DNA of 64,000 nt from Daucus carota subsp. sativus (lineage: Eukaryota; Streptophyta; Magnoliopsida; Apiales; Apiaceae). Shown here piece after piece: positions 23,501-35,989 of this stretch (within the stretch, counting starts at the first letter, position 1; every line of letters starts with the position of its first letter). The DNA lies in the NCBI RefSeq assembly GCF_001625215.2, contig NC_030386.2, forward strand, positions 23,468,545 through 23,532,544, written 5' to 3'. Made by a program: the position numbers and the translations under genes. The notes beneath the pieces are model-generated. The model did no database searches, had not been told where the DNA came from, and saw nothing but the letters and a program-made list of their open reading frames with translations.

Positions 23501-25069
23501 ACAAACAATGATGGCAAAATTAAGACGAATAGAACTTACATGTTCTTGAGCTGTTAAATTTGCTAGTCTGTGATTTATATCATCCTCTTTCCTCTTCAAA
23601 ACTGAAGTGTTGACAATAATTTCCTTTTCCATTCTTTTAAGTTCCTGATCTTTAAGGTTTAAAGCCTTCTCAGTTTCATCTACCTTAACCTCCCTCTCGG
23701 TAGTAATTCTAAGGCGCTCGGATAACTTTTCTTGCAGTCTTCTCTCCCACTGTTGCAAATCTTTTTTCTTCTTACAAAGTGTGGCTTCATGCGCTCCACG
23801 CCTGCAGATTAGAGAGTCATTTAAATAAACTCCAATTTGTAAGAAATGCAAGTTGTAGAGAAGTTGTTTCACATATCATACTCTGCAATGAAGAATTCAA
23901 CCTCCCTTTGAAACAAACTGTCGCGAGTCTCAACTTCTTCCAGTTTCCTACCCAACTCCAGTCTCTTTCTATTTGCCTCCTCAAGCTTGACTTCAGCAAC
24001 ATGCAACTTCTTTTCCAGATCCATAGACTTCGCCTTCAGTCCAGATAACATAGCATCTGTTTCGACCCTTTTGGCCTCAGATGATTGCAGCTTTGCTCGC
24101 TCAAATCCTTCACCAGACTCGCACAAAGCTCTCTTGAGCTACAAAAGGAAGCTTCAACAGTCATACTGCTAACAGATTATACGCCAAAAAAATTGCTCTA
24201 AAAAAAGACGCCTATCACAGCGACTAGAATAGACCAAAACCATACATCATAATTCACTGGCATTCTTAAGACTGTCAGATAAATTTCTTTAAGAATGAAA
24301 AACATTACTCTATAGCAAAAGTTATCTTACCTGAGCAGCATACTTCTTTTCCGAGTCCAGAGCTTTCAGCAAATTCTCCACTCGCCTCTCAAAATCAAGA
24401 TGCTTCGCCTTCTCTCGTTTGAGCATCTCCTGCAATCCTGTTACTGTCTCTCTCATTCCATCATACTTTGAACTCCACTCTTCCTTTTTCATCACTAGAA
24501 GTTCCATACTATTCTGACTGTCAAAAAGCTGCTCAAAAAACATGTTAATCAGATACCACACAGACAACGGGGCCGTTCTCTGAGAAAAAAGTTAGTATTC
24601 TCAGCTTTTAATTTTAAAGGTGCTTATACTTATTTACTCAAACGGATTAAGAAAAGCAACACAAACGGGTTAAGAAAAGCAAAAACCATAAGCAGCTTCA
24701 AGCTTCTGCAAAACATTAACACCTGAGATAAATTACCCCCGGAAAAATCCAAAATTTAATCATTTTAAAAAAATCCTAATCCAAACATTAACACCTGAGA
24801 TAAATTGTGATTCCCCGTTAACAGGCTCATTAATCATCAACTAAACGCTCGATTGTCATATCATATAACAATGCATAACACACACACATATTAAAAAGCA
24901 ACAATTGAGATGAATGACTAAACTCAGTTTATGTAAATAAGTGTACCTGTCTTTCGAGTTTCGCAATCTTTTGGAGCATTGCTTTCTCATCGGAAATTCC
25001 AGCCTCACTTCCCCTTGTATCCACCGGTGAGTTGTGCTCATCGGAGTTGTTGTTGTGTGAAGCGAACAT
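20596..25069 (-). CDS. NMCP1: NMCP/CRWN nuclear lamina coiled-coil protein, ten exons, internal duplication
   Basis: CRWN/NMCP proteins are plant lamin analogues under the nuclear envelope that set nuclear size and shape. Deduced exons: 25069-24947, 24528-24331, 24138-23882, 23801-23540, 23454-23371, 23201-22723, 22642-22372, 22284-22201, 22050-20941, 20808-20596. The frame is kept throughout, giving 1026 residues. The product starts MFASHNNNSDEHNSP. Family marks are LFDSQNSMELLVMKKEEWSS, INHRLANLT, ISEEERAEYLRMQ and EREREYNNINYLKEA, and the conserved C-terminus VPIHKKIWNFFVT. Nearly all of it is heptad coiled coil, with an acidic stretch near the end (ISEDEDMDEE). Exons 4-5-6 are a second version of exons 7-8-9, a block duplication of about 1.16 kb. 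The part between the coil and the C-terminal motif is shorter than in carrot NMCP1 (about 1119 residues, from memory). Exon 6 starts at the only usable AG (23202), a few codons shorter than exon 9. Confidence 0.88.
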
Positions 25070-25554
25070 CTCTAAACCCTAGTAATTAAACTTAGGTGTT
25101 TTATGATATGCATGCATGATGAAATCCGTTTATAAAGGGAGTGAACGCAGTAGTAGTAGTATCCTAGTGGGAAGTGAAAATTAGAGTTTTATATTTTCAC
25201 AACACCTTTTCCCTTATCCTCCCGGATTCTGTATCCGATTCTCGCTCATCTAGAGATTTATTACGAACAGATACTAATTTCTAAAATATATAAGTCTAAC
25301 TATTCAAAAAATAGATCGTTATTTAAATTTCTGCTCGAAAATGCGTATTTATAAGATAAAATATTATTGTTATTTAATTCTGCAGTACAATACAGTAGAA
25401 GGGAGAAAGCCATTATAATAAGCAAAATTACACAAATTCACAAATAGAATTCTTTCCCACCAGATAGAGTCTAGATTTGCTGTATGTTTTGTTCAAGCAA
25501 TCCAAGAGTTCTGATTCCAGGGCCATTTATTTGTTAATAACACAAGCTTTTTTC
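25070..25554. other. 5' flank of NMCP gene and 3' flank of VTL gene
   Basis: It holds the leader of the lamina gene (AAACCCTAG next to its ATG) and the downstream flank of the VTL gene. No gene is seen. Confidence 0.45.
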
Positions 25555-26196
25555 TTAAAGGTTGGAGTCGAGCCCTGTAGATGCTATCAACTTGGTAAAT
25601 CCATAAGTGATACTCATAGCCATCCAGCCTCCAATCAACACCCTAACACAAGACTTGCACACCGGAGAGCCTCCCATCACAGCCCCGATCCAACCGAACA
25701 CCACCAGGGCCAAGGTCACTGCAACAACCACCACTTCAAGCCTCAACACATATTCTCCTATAAAAGTTGCGGCCAGCAGGGGAACCACGGCTCCCAGCAT
25801 GAATGCAAGCGCGGATGCCACAGCTGCCTGCAATGGACTAGGCAGTTTTTCCCTCTCTATTTCGCAGTTTTCATCATCTGTAGTCACTTGAAGGCCTCTG
25901 TCTCTCTTCATCTGAGCCACTTCAATGTCGAGCTGAGAGTACACGGACACAAACTCCCCAATGGCCATGCTACAAGCACCTGCAACAAGGCCTGCAAAGC
26001 CACTGAGTATCATGGCTTTTACGTCTTTCTTAACAGCTCCCACGCCCATCATCAGCGAGGCAATGGACACAAGTCCATCCGTGGCTCCTAACACAGCTGC
26101 ACGAATCCACTGCCCTCTTTTAGAATAGTCTGTCTCTTCCTTCTCTACAGATAACTCTTGTTTCTCAATCACCTGGCTGTTTGTTATGGTTTCCAT
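25555..26196 (-). CDS. VTL: Vacuolar iron transporter-like (VTL, nodulin-21 type) protein
   Basis: The protein has 213 residues, intronless, starting at ATG 26196 (METITNSQVIEKQEL); the frame upstream has only a GTG. It belongs to the CCC1/VIT1 family. The five expected membrane segments are visible: AAVLGATDGLVSIASLMMGV, MILSGFAGLVAGACSMAIGE, AAVASALAFMLGAVVPLLAA, VVVVAVTLALVVFGWIGAVM, and VLIGGWMAMSITYGFTKLI. The ATDGLVSIASLMMGVGAV and SMAIGEFVSVYSQLDIE motifs are diagnostic. As in other VTLs, the cytosolic loop is short and lacks the larger metal-binding domain of VIT1. Members move iron or manganese into the vacuole or symbiosome; the substrate here is not shown by the sequence. Confidence 0.92.
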   Translation of the reverse strand: METITNSQVIEKQELSVEKEETDYSKRGQWIRAAVLGATDGLVSIASLMMGVGAVKKDVKAMILSGFAGLVAGACSMAIGEFVSVYSQLDIEVAQMKRDRGLQVTTDDENCEIEREKLPSPLQAAVASALAFMLGAVVPLLAATFIGEYVLRLEVVVVAVTLALVVFGWIGAVMGGSPVCKSCVRVLIGGWMAMSITYGFTKLIASTGLDSNL

Positions 26197-26262
26197 TGCT
26201 GTCACTAAGAAATATATGAAATTATGGTTTCAATTGTAGAAAAACCATCCGGGCACCAAGGA

Positions 26263-26270
26263 TATTTATA
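26263..26270 (-). promoter_or_regulatory. Putative TATA box of the VTL gene
   Basis: TATAAATA on the minus strand, 67 bases upstream of the ATG. The distance fits a short leader. Confidence 0.55.
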
Positions 26271-27815
26271 GAGGACCAGCAAATTCGGTCAGCATCAATA
26301 GTGCAATGAGCATTAGTGCTCTATAAAAAACTACGCGAGTGTGTGAGGCACAAGCCCTTTATGATTAACTAATCTGAAATCTTTAGCAGATTGATCAGCA
26401 GGTATACAATAGCTTGATGAATCTTTGTAATGTAACAGAAACTTTAAAGGTGGATATGTGCATAGGAGAGCACAACAAGAAACAGAGATTTTATGAAGAT
26501 ACATTACTAATATAAAATTGTGGGAGTGTGCATTTCACAAGAAAGAGACTACATAGATTTATGTCTTCATCATATACCTGTGAAACTTGTTGTTCAGGTT
26601 TGGCTCATTCATTAGTTCCACATGAAGTGTTAACTTTGTCTTTAGCTACAAGTTAGTGCACCAGTTGTCTAGAAGTTATATGAAAGCTAGAGCCATTTGC
26701 AGAAAGCAATCAATCAACTCTGAGCAAAATAGACACTGTCTGTATACAAAAGAACCGCGCAATGTATTCTGTTACTTGGTTATGATCAAACTTCAGAATG
26801 ATACGAGACTAACTGAAATTTTTACCTAACTGCAGATCTCAGAATCATACATTCCAACATATCGAAAATTTTAAAATGGAGACGTTTGTTTAAGTTTCTA
26901 CTTATCCCGAAATCTTAAAGTGCTAGGAGGAGGATTTCATCGAAGATATCTTTATATCTGGGGGTTTCTGGAATTTCGACCATGCTATCATCAACAATGA
27001 GGTTTCCACTCATTCTATGCCTTTTTTTTTATCTTTGCAGCACAAGCTGCATAGTTTTTTAATTCTTAAAAGTTGAAGGGAGCGTGGAGGATATGTTAAA
27101 TTTTAGCAGAAAATGGTTTGGAGTGTGTAGTCCACACATACACCACATAAATATCCTCTTTTCCTTGTTCGTTCAGCTTAATGGAAAGAGTTGTTTATTG
27201 TTTCGTACCATGCATTTGTCATTTGCCTATACCTTGCTTCTATAACGTTGTTTTCTGAAGACTATGCTTTTCTAACCTCTCTTTTTATATGCTGCTCAAG
27301 TAGGTCTTCAATACTTGGCATCACTTCACCGGTGTCAGCTTCGCCGTATAGGAAATTTTCGTTTTCTATATCGTCTTGCTTTCACATCATTTTTAACGTC
27401 CATTTTCTAAACAGCACCCTTAATCCTCAATGTCAATTTTTATTTATAATATTTTATTCGTAGTTGAGATGAGAAAAATATTTTATTCATGTTTAGAAAC
27501 ACAAATGAAATTATCATTCTATTTTATGAGTTGTCAAACACTCCAAGTTGACGCCTTTTGCCACATCATTTGGCAACTCCAATCCACGACTTAAATAGAA
27601 TGCTAACAAGAGTATCATGTCATGTGACGTTGACATCCCTTATTATATATTATACATATTTCATACATTTACATACAAAGGAATCCTTGCGATTTTGAGA
27701 GTTTTGTCCGTATATAATCAGGCCACCCAAGACTAAGTTTTATGTATGTCCAACTTCATTGCAGTTTCTTAAAAGAAAAGAGGCTTAATATTCTGCTCGT
27801 AGCTTTCTGAACAAG
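26271..27815. other. Intergenic DNA, no gene seen
   Basis: It contains the VTL promoter side and AT-rich DNA. The 90-codon frame at 27191-27463 is hydrophobic and without family features; I regard it as chance. Confidence 0.5.
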
Positions 27816-28079
27816 ATGGCTTATGATCCTGCTAGTGTAAATCATCTGATGAGTTTCAGAACAGATATCAGTGGCTGTAAAATCAAACAAAATAACCCTG
27901 ATGTATCTAGCAGCCTGAGTATAAAAGAACAAAATCCCGTCATGGAGCAATATATGCAGGAAGCAAGATTTTCGCTCGAGGATGATTACATTGGGGAAGA
28001 AAATCTTACGTTAATCTCTGGTTTGGACTGGAAAGCTGCAGAACATAGGTACAGGGAGCCTGGATTCCACACAAAATGA
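27816..28079 (+). CDS. Hypothetical small protein, 87 residues
   Basis: An ATG-initiated frame of 87 codons begins MAYDPASVNHLMSFRTD. Its amino-acid composition is balanced, with an acidic middle (ARFSLEDDYIGEEN) and no membrane segment or signal peptide. I do not recognise the family. The AAGATGG context at the start is favourable, and composition is richer than the surrounding AT-rich DNA. It may be a genuine short gene, a first exon or a remnant of a longer gene. Confidence 0.3.
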   Translation: MAYDPASVNHLMSFRTDISGCKIKQNNPDVSSSLSIKEQNPVMEQYMQEARFSLEDDYIGEENLTLISGLDWKAAEHRYREPGFHTK

Positions 28080-31000
28080 TAATATGAATCTATAGAAAAT
28101 TAATTGGAGTGTGGAATCCACACAAAGACCACAATGACCAGTGATTAAGATATGACCAAAGAGAGTTATTTGTTCCATTCCTATATGTTACTGTATAGGA
28201 GGTGTCATTATGTTGGGCCATGTTTACACATTTTTACTTGTGCTATTTGAACTATTGAAACACTTCATAACTAAAAAAAAAGGATCTTCTGGTTTTCTAT
28301 GAATGGACAGCAATGTTTTAACTCAGATCAATGACAAACTTCCCATACACATCCTAGATTCTGCCACATACCCTTCAAAAAAACAATAACTTTTGTAGAG
28401 ACACCCAATTTAAAGAAATCTGGTGACTGAAGTTTGGCTTTTGTATCCGAATTCAGAGATACGGAGGACATGTATGGCTGTAAATGTATACATTTTCAGC
28501 AGAGAACTTTATACTCGAAATCTGGAAGGAAAATATGCAGAGCAAGTTCTAGCCAACACAATTAGAAATATATAAATCCAAACTCAAGTCTGAGATCACA
28601 TATTCTACCATGCACAACAGAAGGCAAATTCATGCCTGATTCTATCAACTTTGGCTAAAATTTAAATCATCATCAGGAAACACAATGACAAATCATACAA
28701 GCGAGGGGCGACCTGAGAGCATTAAAGACTATATATGCAACAGAAGAAATATTAAACCACCCAAGTCCAAAACAGCCTACAAATTCCATATTTTGCCATA
28801 AGCTTTCCTTCATGTAAGGTAACAACAGATGATATTGTTAAAAAAACGGAACCACGAGATTTATATTTTTCTCCTCTCTGATTTTACTCAGAAAACGCCA
28901 CATAAAGTTGCATTCATCCATTAAGCATAGTGGGTGGCTATATTACAAGTTACCTGACGTAGGCCAAGGTTAAAGCAGGGGATTAAATCCATCTTTGCAG
29001 AGAATTAATGAAGATCCTAAATCGTGGAAGATAAGTAAAAATTCCATCAAAAGAGAACTAATCTTAATAATTATCTAGAAGACTGAATTGTAGTAGATAA
29101 ACATTACCATATGCATAAGCTCTAGCCTCTAAGATATTTCTAATTAGATAATTAAGACCAACCATACAGAAGTAACAGAACCATGAGTTAAAAGGAGTTA
29201 AAGGTACTATTAATAAAATAACAGAAATTACGTTTTAAAAAAAAGGTACACCTCCAATGGGACATCCCTTGTCTATAATTTTAGTCAACCTCGTATTATC
29301 GGCTATATTACTATCATATGTTCACACATGTAGGTAACGTTGGTGCGTAGAATAGATCACCAAAAGGCTTCATTTCATTCATCTTGGTTTAATATCAGTC
29401 ATATAATTAGCCCTACACTACTTAGTCATATATAATAACGACGACCCAACAGGCAACTATGTGGATATAAAAAAAAACTTGCAGATTTCTAAGAGTCAAG
29501 AATGTCTTACATCACCAACTCACATCACCAGCCATTCTTAATCCCGTATCATGAGGCAATTCAACAAGATGTGTGCTTGAAATTTGGCAATAGGGTAGGA
29601 CGACTTATCATCCACATCAGAAGATTTAAAAAATTTCAAATCCTGGTGCTAAATGCAAAGGATCCGACTTCAATTTGCAGTTCAGGTATCATGTCTGATA
29701 ATCTGATTTGATAAATAATAGAGCTTACTGCAGTTTACAACCCATTAGTTTCCGTCAAAAACGTACAAGTACTCCGTACTCGTACTTTAAGAGTGTAGCT
29801 ATAAGCATTCTTGACAATGGTATATATGTTACGTGCAACATGATGATGAGAACATCTCAATCAACAAGCATGAGAGTCAACATAACGAAGCTCAAGTGGA
29901 TAAACATCACAATTAACCTTATCACAAAACTTCCCTCCCTCGAGTACCTTCTAAACCATCATCAATTGTATATCATAAGGATTTGGATGATGCTCCATCA
30001 TTGAGCCCAACCTTTTAAAATCGACAGCTATAACATTTTGGCTATAACATTGGTACAACGGCAACTAATGGTATCAATAATGAGAGAACACAACTTACGA
30101 GCACATTTAACACCATGAAAGATTTGTTGGTGGAATATTCGCACTCTCGCAAAACTCTCTCTCAGAAAACACAAAATTGACTTCAATATTTGTTGCCTTA
30201 CTTAAAGGACATTTCACCTCTTTCTAGTCATCTGAACGTATAAATCATCATAATTTCTTTTTCAACAAATTGAGTCTTCTCGACTCTTTTCAAAAGGTTG
30301 TGTCGTCTAAGAGAGTTACGCACTGCACATTTGCTAGATAAACGTTGATTGACCTTGAGTACGGTCCAAAGATGAAACTCAAATTCCAGTCCTCAAAACG
30401 CGCAACCTACTGCCGAATGACCTCCTTTTTAAATCATCCAGACCGAATATGCAATTTGGATGGTGAAAGAAGATACCTACTGCCAGCAACTTTACCTCAT
30501 ATATCATGATAGGAGCCTCAACAAAACATAAATTTAAGGACAACTTCAGATTGTGTGGAACTCTCCACTGTAATTTGCAATGGATCTACACCATGTTACT
30601 ACGATGCACAAGCTCTGTAATACCATGTTACTACAATGCACAAGCTCCGTAACCACATAACCTACTCCACTGAGGAACTAAAGCTTGCAACATGATGATT
30701 CCCAAATCTCTGGTCTTGCTCTTAGCCACTTACCAAATACAAGCAATTCCTCTGAATTTTGCAGCAATGAAAATCATTTTCTTATCAGCTTTTTCCAACC
30801 AAAAGTTCACACAATTTTCTTATCAGCTTTGATTATCCAACCAAAAGTTGTCAACACTAGGTAACCATTATGCAATCTTTTTTATGGAACACTAGGATAG
30901 GGTTGGGGTAGGGTTAGGGTTGTGAGAACCACCTTGACATGTCTTAAATATGTGGAATAACATGTCTGTCCATGTGGACTAATAATGGTCTTTATTTGTC

Positions 31001-33503
31001 ATGTTATGTAGCCATATTAGCTCTACAGCTAGTTTTGATATAAATTCTGTATAGAGTGGAAGTTCCATCTTGGAGCAAATGTGGAGTGATATGTGGTGGG
31101 ACAGGACTTTTCTTGACCTAGTGATCAATATAATAACATTTCAGTTGACTACAATGGGAAGTCGAATTCAGTCAAATTTGTATACACCCAAGTATAGTGA
31201 GGCAGGAGGGTAGTCTGTTCTAAATTCTGAACTTACAGCAGAATAGAGCTAGAAGCAACTAATTGCCTTGGAAATCCAGTTGGAGAGCTGAAACACCAAA
31301 GAAGGTGCTTTCTCTTACAGAACAACTTCGCTACCGCTTAAAATAATTACTTAAGAAAGAGGGCTCCCATCTGTAACAAGGATTGTTGAGTGCCTTTAGG
31401 ATCCACAACCAAAATTTCACTCTTAAGACTCTGCAAACAGCAATTTTCCTACCGTAATAAATCTACTCAGCCCTTGCTGATGTTAAAGTCTCTCCCTGAA
31501 ATGGCGAATGGCAAAAATATGAGAATCTGAGATTAAAAAAATATCATCTTGAACGAATCGTCTTGCTCAGATTCGGTTCCTTTTATAAGGCAGGGCCATC
31601 CATCAGCTTTCTTCTTAGGAGCTTACGGCACATAACTCTTTCTTTAAAGGTTAGTGTTCAATAGGAAGCGATAATTTATCTTGTCATGAATTGGGGTTAA
31701 TTCAACTATATCTATAGAGTACACAAATCAATAGATCATTAGCAAAGTGCACAAGTACCCATATAGATAGGGGTCTCTATCTAAGGTCTAGGAAAGGTCC
31801 CGAAGCATAACCCTGGATATTTTATGATAAAGGTGTTTCTAGGAATTCAAAACCTACAACCTAGCGCTGAAACTTGATTAACGCGTAAGGCACGCCCTTA
31901 CTGCACTTAATGCATGTATATAGATACCAAGTGACCATCATGTTGGAATAAATTCAAACTGCAATCAGACTGGCACAAACTGCTAGGATTCAGGTGCAGG
32001 GGGATATGGCAGATATTATAAATAATATATAATAAAAGACCCACATTTCAATTAAAATAAATAGATCCTTAATAAATAAAATGCATAGTAATTAAAGTAA
32101 TTCAATTATTAAACTAATTTATAGAAACAATAACTAATCTGTGAAAAAAATATACTAATACACAAGCGGCTAAAAATATATAATAAAACATATATCTCAG
32201 TCTGTGCCAGGGTATATCAGTGTTGTGTTATTAAAAGCGCCCATATGCGATATGCGATGTGCTTCAGAGATGTGATGCGCCTTCAATGATGCAAATCATA
32301 TGTGCACATATTTATGTATATAGACAGACTCTGTGTATGGAAGAGTGATGGGTCTCTGGTCCTCTTCTTTACTTGGTTTGTTTTAAAACCCATGTAAAAT
32401 TACATATTTTACCCCTCCCGCACCCAGCGAATCCCACAGCTGAAAAACTTGGATACACCACATGACGCACCCCATGCTCACTCCAGCGCACCCCCTTGCA
32501 CACCACCACCCGCTTAGGATACGTGATTCTTCACCCAAGTGAAGAATCCCTGCTACACAGACGAGATATACCGAATGATAGACGAAGATTCAACAAGTAT
32601 TCTTATATGATTTTTACATATAGATACACATCCTTTATATACCAATTTATATATACATTCAGTTCTTGTTTAGACGCATACAATTTGAGGATGATGATGA
32701 AGAAGACGACTATGTTGCTTGATTTTGTGAATATTGACGAGTGATGGCAAAGAGGATAAAGAACAACGGACTAACTTTGCATTCCTTTTTTACAATTGAC
32801 TTTATATTGTTCTACCCTGAATCTATATGATAATAAATTTAGTTGCTCTATTAACTGAATGTCTTCTTTCTATAAATTTAAGAAGTTATACATTATATAC
32901 CAATTACATATGTATATTTATTTGTCTTCGATGAATCCGCATGTTGCACACTTATGCTCCACAGAGCATTTGGGCTTCTTTGGGCATATCGTATTTAATA
33001 ACACTGGGGTAAACACACACAACAGTCAACTTACACTAATACACACAGACACGCACGAACACATACTAACATACTTATATACATGTCTTAATCATTATAG
33101 ATCGGCAGCGCAAACTAGTAACTGGTAACTGAAAGGAGATACAAAGTAATCAACATTTTATAGGATAAAAACAAATGTACAATAAACAAGCATCTGCAAC
33201 CATAATTGCAAAACTACAAGTACCTACAAATATAAACATGAGAAATGTGAATATAAGATAAAATTGATCAGGTCTAACAGATTATCAGTATTATAGAAAT
33301 GTGAGCAAATAAAAGCGACATAACATTGTCTTAAAGCCAGTAAATCCCACAAACATTTCAATAAATGTAAATGATTGACTAGCTGATACTTGATAGTGAA
33401 ACAATCTGCATACCTATCTTTTTCCTAGCTCCTCTTGGCATGAACCACTTGAACCGCCAGAATCACATCACAGGATTGTAACATGGAGCATAGGATGTTA
33501 CCT
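28080..33503. other. Gene-poor intergenic region, about 5.4 kb
   Basis: No gene or complete transposon could be supported. Short frames at 29502-29711, 29708-30004, 32496-32744 and 32859-33128 lack family features. A short telomere-like word run (GGGTTAGGGTT type, about 30897-30920) is present. It is probably made of old, unrecognisable repeats. Confidence 0.5.
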
Positions 33504-34859
33504 TCAATTTGTTGGGCATTTTACAGGTGTTGGAAGAGCTAGTATATATTCATGAATCTGCAAGCTATCATAAAGATTTCTCCTTTGACCATATGAAACT
33601 CCTTTTGAGCTCAACTTCATCCTCCTATACTTTGACATAAAGCGATCATGCTTTCTTCTGCTGTAGTGCATCAGAATTCTGTTCCTTGCATCCTGGGTGC
33701 TCTTGACCTCAGACTCCAACATCTGCTTAAGCTTATTTCGCCCCTTCCTCTGGTAACACTTCAATGCAGGTTGAATATTTTTATCACCTTGGGTGCTTCT
33801 GGCCACAGACTGCAACAAAAGCCTCTGCTTGTTACGCCTCTGGTAATACCTTAATACAGAGTCTGTTCCATTGTCCACACCAGGATTGCATTTTCTAACT
33901 ACCCCTTCTTTACCCATGCCAATATCACCAATATCTCGACATCCCTTCCCACTTTCACAATCTTCTGAATTCGTTCTCCCCTCAGGTATCTCAGTCAACT
34001 GTTTATCTCCACGCATCCTCATCTTCCCGAAAAACCCCAACTTCCTACTCTTCCTACCACCCAAACAACTATAATTCACCGGCCCAAAACTCCTTGCAAT
34101 CCTCGGTGAACTATTCATTGCGCGATGCAACTGCAAAGCCAACTCCCCATCCTCCAACCCATCCCGTTCCTTGACACAATCCAAAACACCACTGGCAAAA
34201 TCCACTGCCTTTTTTGCCACATCCCTCTTCCTCATCGCATCCTCCTTAGCCTTGACCAAAACCTGAAACTTCCTCCCCGCCACACACTCCGCTTCCCTCA
34301 CACTATCTTCCAACACCTCATAACTCCCCACTCCCTTCCCCTTCCTCTTAACCGAATTCGGGACCCAACAATCAACACAAACCTGAAACCTCATTTCCAC
34401 CGGACAATAAGACCACGGAGGACACACCGAATACTTCACCACACAATCCTTATGAACCAACCGATCACAACTCCCACACTTAAAACACTCAGAACCCGAA
34501 ACATCCATCAAACAATACGAACAAACCTGCCTCAATTCAACACACCTCACGCATTCCTTACACAAAAGCACAACACGCCAAGCGCTATCGAGAATCCTCA
34601 GCCTATCGCTTTGATTAGCAAAATTGACATGACGATTACACCTATGACAATCGTATAAGTTGGGCAAATCTCTAGTCTTTTTACGGAGATCATCGGAAGA
34701 TGAATCAGAGGAAAGGGAGGATTGAGGGGAGGGAGTGGGATTAGGGTTAGGGTTAGCGATTGAATTGACGAGGAGGCGTTTGTGAGATTGTGATGGGGGT
34801 GGTAGTAGTGGCTTTGGGCTGGGTTTTAATTGGGATCTGCTGCCTTCATTTTCTTGCAT
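33504..34859 (-). CDS. Cys-rich zinc-finger (RING/FYVE/PHD-like) protein of unknown function
   Basis: The protein has 451 residues, intronless; the start is taken at ATG 34859 (MQENEGSRSQLKPS), since the longer frame begins with TTG. A Ser/Pro-rich N-terminus (residues 10-60) leads into a dense Cys/His region at about 71-152: CHRC, CKEC, CSYC, CFKCGSCDRLVHKDC and two further Cys. This is a probable multi-zinc module resembling plant proteins annotated loosely as RING/FYVE/PHD superfamily. A basic, charged C-terminal half follows (VKAKEDAMRKRDVAKKA; several Lys/Arg clusters), suggesting a nuclear location. The function of this family is not known to me. Plus-strand frames across this span are shadows. 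Confidence 0.8.
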   Translation of the reverse strand: MQENEGSRSQLKPSPKPLLPPPSQSHKRLLVNSIANPNPNPTPSPQSSLSSDSSSDDLRKKTRDLPNLYDCHRCNRHVNFANQSDRLRILDSAWRVVLLCKECVRCVELRQVCSYCLMDVSGSECFKCGSCDRLVHKDCVVKYSVCPPWSYCPVEMRFQVCVDCWVPNSVKRKGKGVGSYEVLEDSVREAECVAGRKFQVLVKAKEDAMRKRDVAKKAVDFASGVLDCVKERDGLEDGELALQLHRAMNSSPRIARSFGPVNYSCLGGRKSRKLGFFGKMRMRGDKQLTEIPEGRTNSEDCESGKGCRDIGDIGMGKEGVVRKCNPGVDNGTDSVLRYYQRRNKQRLLLQSVARSTQGDKNIQPALKCYQRKGRNKLKQMLESEVKSTQDARNRILMHYSRRKHDRFMSKYRRMKLSSKGVSYGQRRNLYDSLQIHEYILALPTPVKCPTN

Positions 34860-35214
34860 TGTGGTGGAATTTAGGTGATTCAAATTAGGTTTAGGGTTTT
34901 GATGAACATCTCGTGGATGTGATTTGGGGAAACGACTTTGTTCGATCAACTTTGAGTTCCCTGTTTGCCAAAACTTTAACCACTTTTAGTGTGATGTTTC
35001 AATGACCAGCTACTCTCTATTTTATTTTTTGGACAGAAATTTTATTTACTCTCTTTTTACACTTTTAACTCCAAAATATTTATAATACTATCGTAGTGAC
35101 ATCACACCACCAAAGTGTCATTTTATAATTAGTTAGAATCTCTTTCATTCCTCTCTCAAAAAAAAAAAAATCTCTTTCATTCCTTATTTATAAATAATGG
35201 CTAAACATTTTTGT

Positions 35215-35890
35215 TTTGAGATTTTTTACTACAGGTATAATTGTGATAATTATGTTCATAGAGTTGTTATTAGATTTCTCAGTACAGGGATAAACTTTTT
35301 CTCTGATATAGACTCGATAATTTTTTACACGACACGAAAATTTAGTGTTTATAATTGTATTTTTAGTACACGGCAAGAAACATTCGCGAACATGAAATAC
35401 ACGAACGAGATGTAGTGTCAGTTTTGTATTAACCTCTCGGCTACACGTCACGACACAAGATACACTAAATAAATAAATAAATATTTTGTAATATAATTCA
35501 ATATTCAATTTTTATAACATATATATTATATAGAATATACAATTTATGTATCTTTGGCTTGGCTTAAAATTTAAACAACATTTGTAAAGTTTTAAAATTT
35601 CATGTACTTCGTTACCAATTTTATGTTTATTTTGTGCACACTTCGTGCTTCGTTTATTCGTGTACTATGTTTTCGTGTACAAGAAAAGTACACAAGAAAA
35701 TTCGTGTACTACAGTTCATATCGTGTCTGGTCACTTTTAATCATTTTGTATTCGTGTCTACAGATCGTGTACACGACTTGAATTCGTGTCGTATTCGTAT
35801 ATGTCCACCATATACATGAAACACGAAAGTACACAACACATTTATACACAACACAAACGATTTGTCAGGTCTACTCGGATATAACTAACA
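35215..35890. repeat. Probable MITE remnant with opposed TTCGTGT/ACACGAA words
   Basis: The left half (about 35327-35455) carries several ACACGA/ACACGG words. The right half (about 35640-35790) carries the reverse complement TTCGTGT many times, with GTGTACACGA near 35768. Such mirrored subterminal motif clusters are typical of non-autonomous hAT elements. I could not define the ends or a target duplication. Confidence 0.4.
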
Positions 35891-35989
35891 CACACTAACT
35901 TTTGAACTATGGTTATAGTGGTCCTGTGCGAGCACATTGGTTGTATTAGATTAGGGTTGTTACTACAAAAGAATTATGTAAAATAATTG

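Noticed and set aside
29502-30004. Two overlapping small plus-strand frames
   Set aside because: No recognisable domain, poor composition, AT-rich background.
30897-30920. Telomere-like GGGTTAGGGTT words
   Set aside because: Too short and irregular (TTTAGGG units not maintained) to call an interstitial telomere array.
34125-34658. 177-codon plus-strand frame
   Set aside because: Antisense shadow of the Cys-rich zinc-finger gene; composition (His/Pro/Leu/Thr) has no family features.
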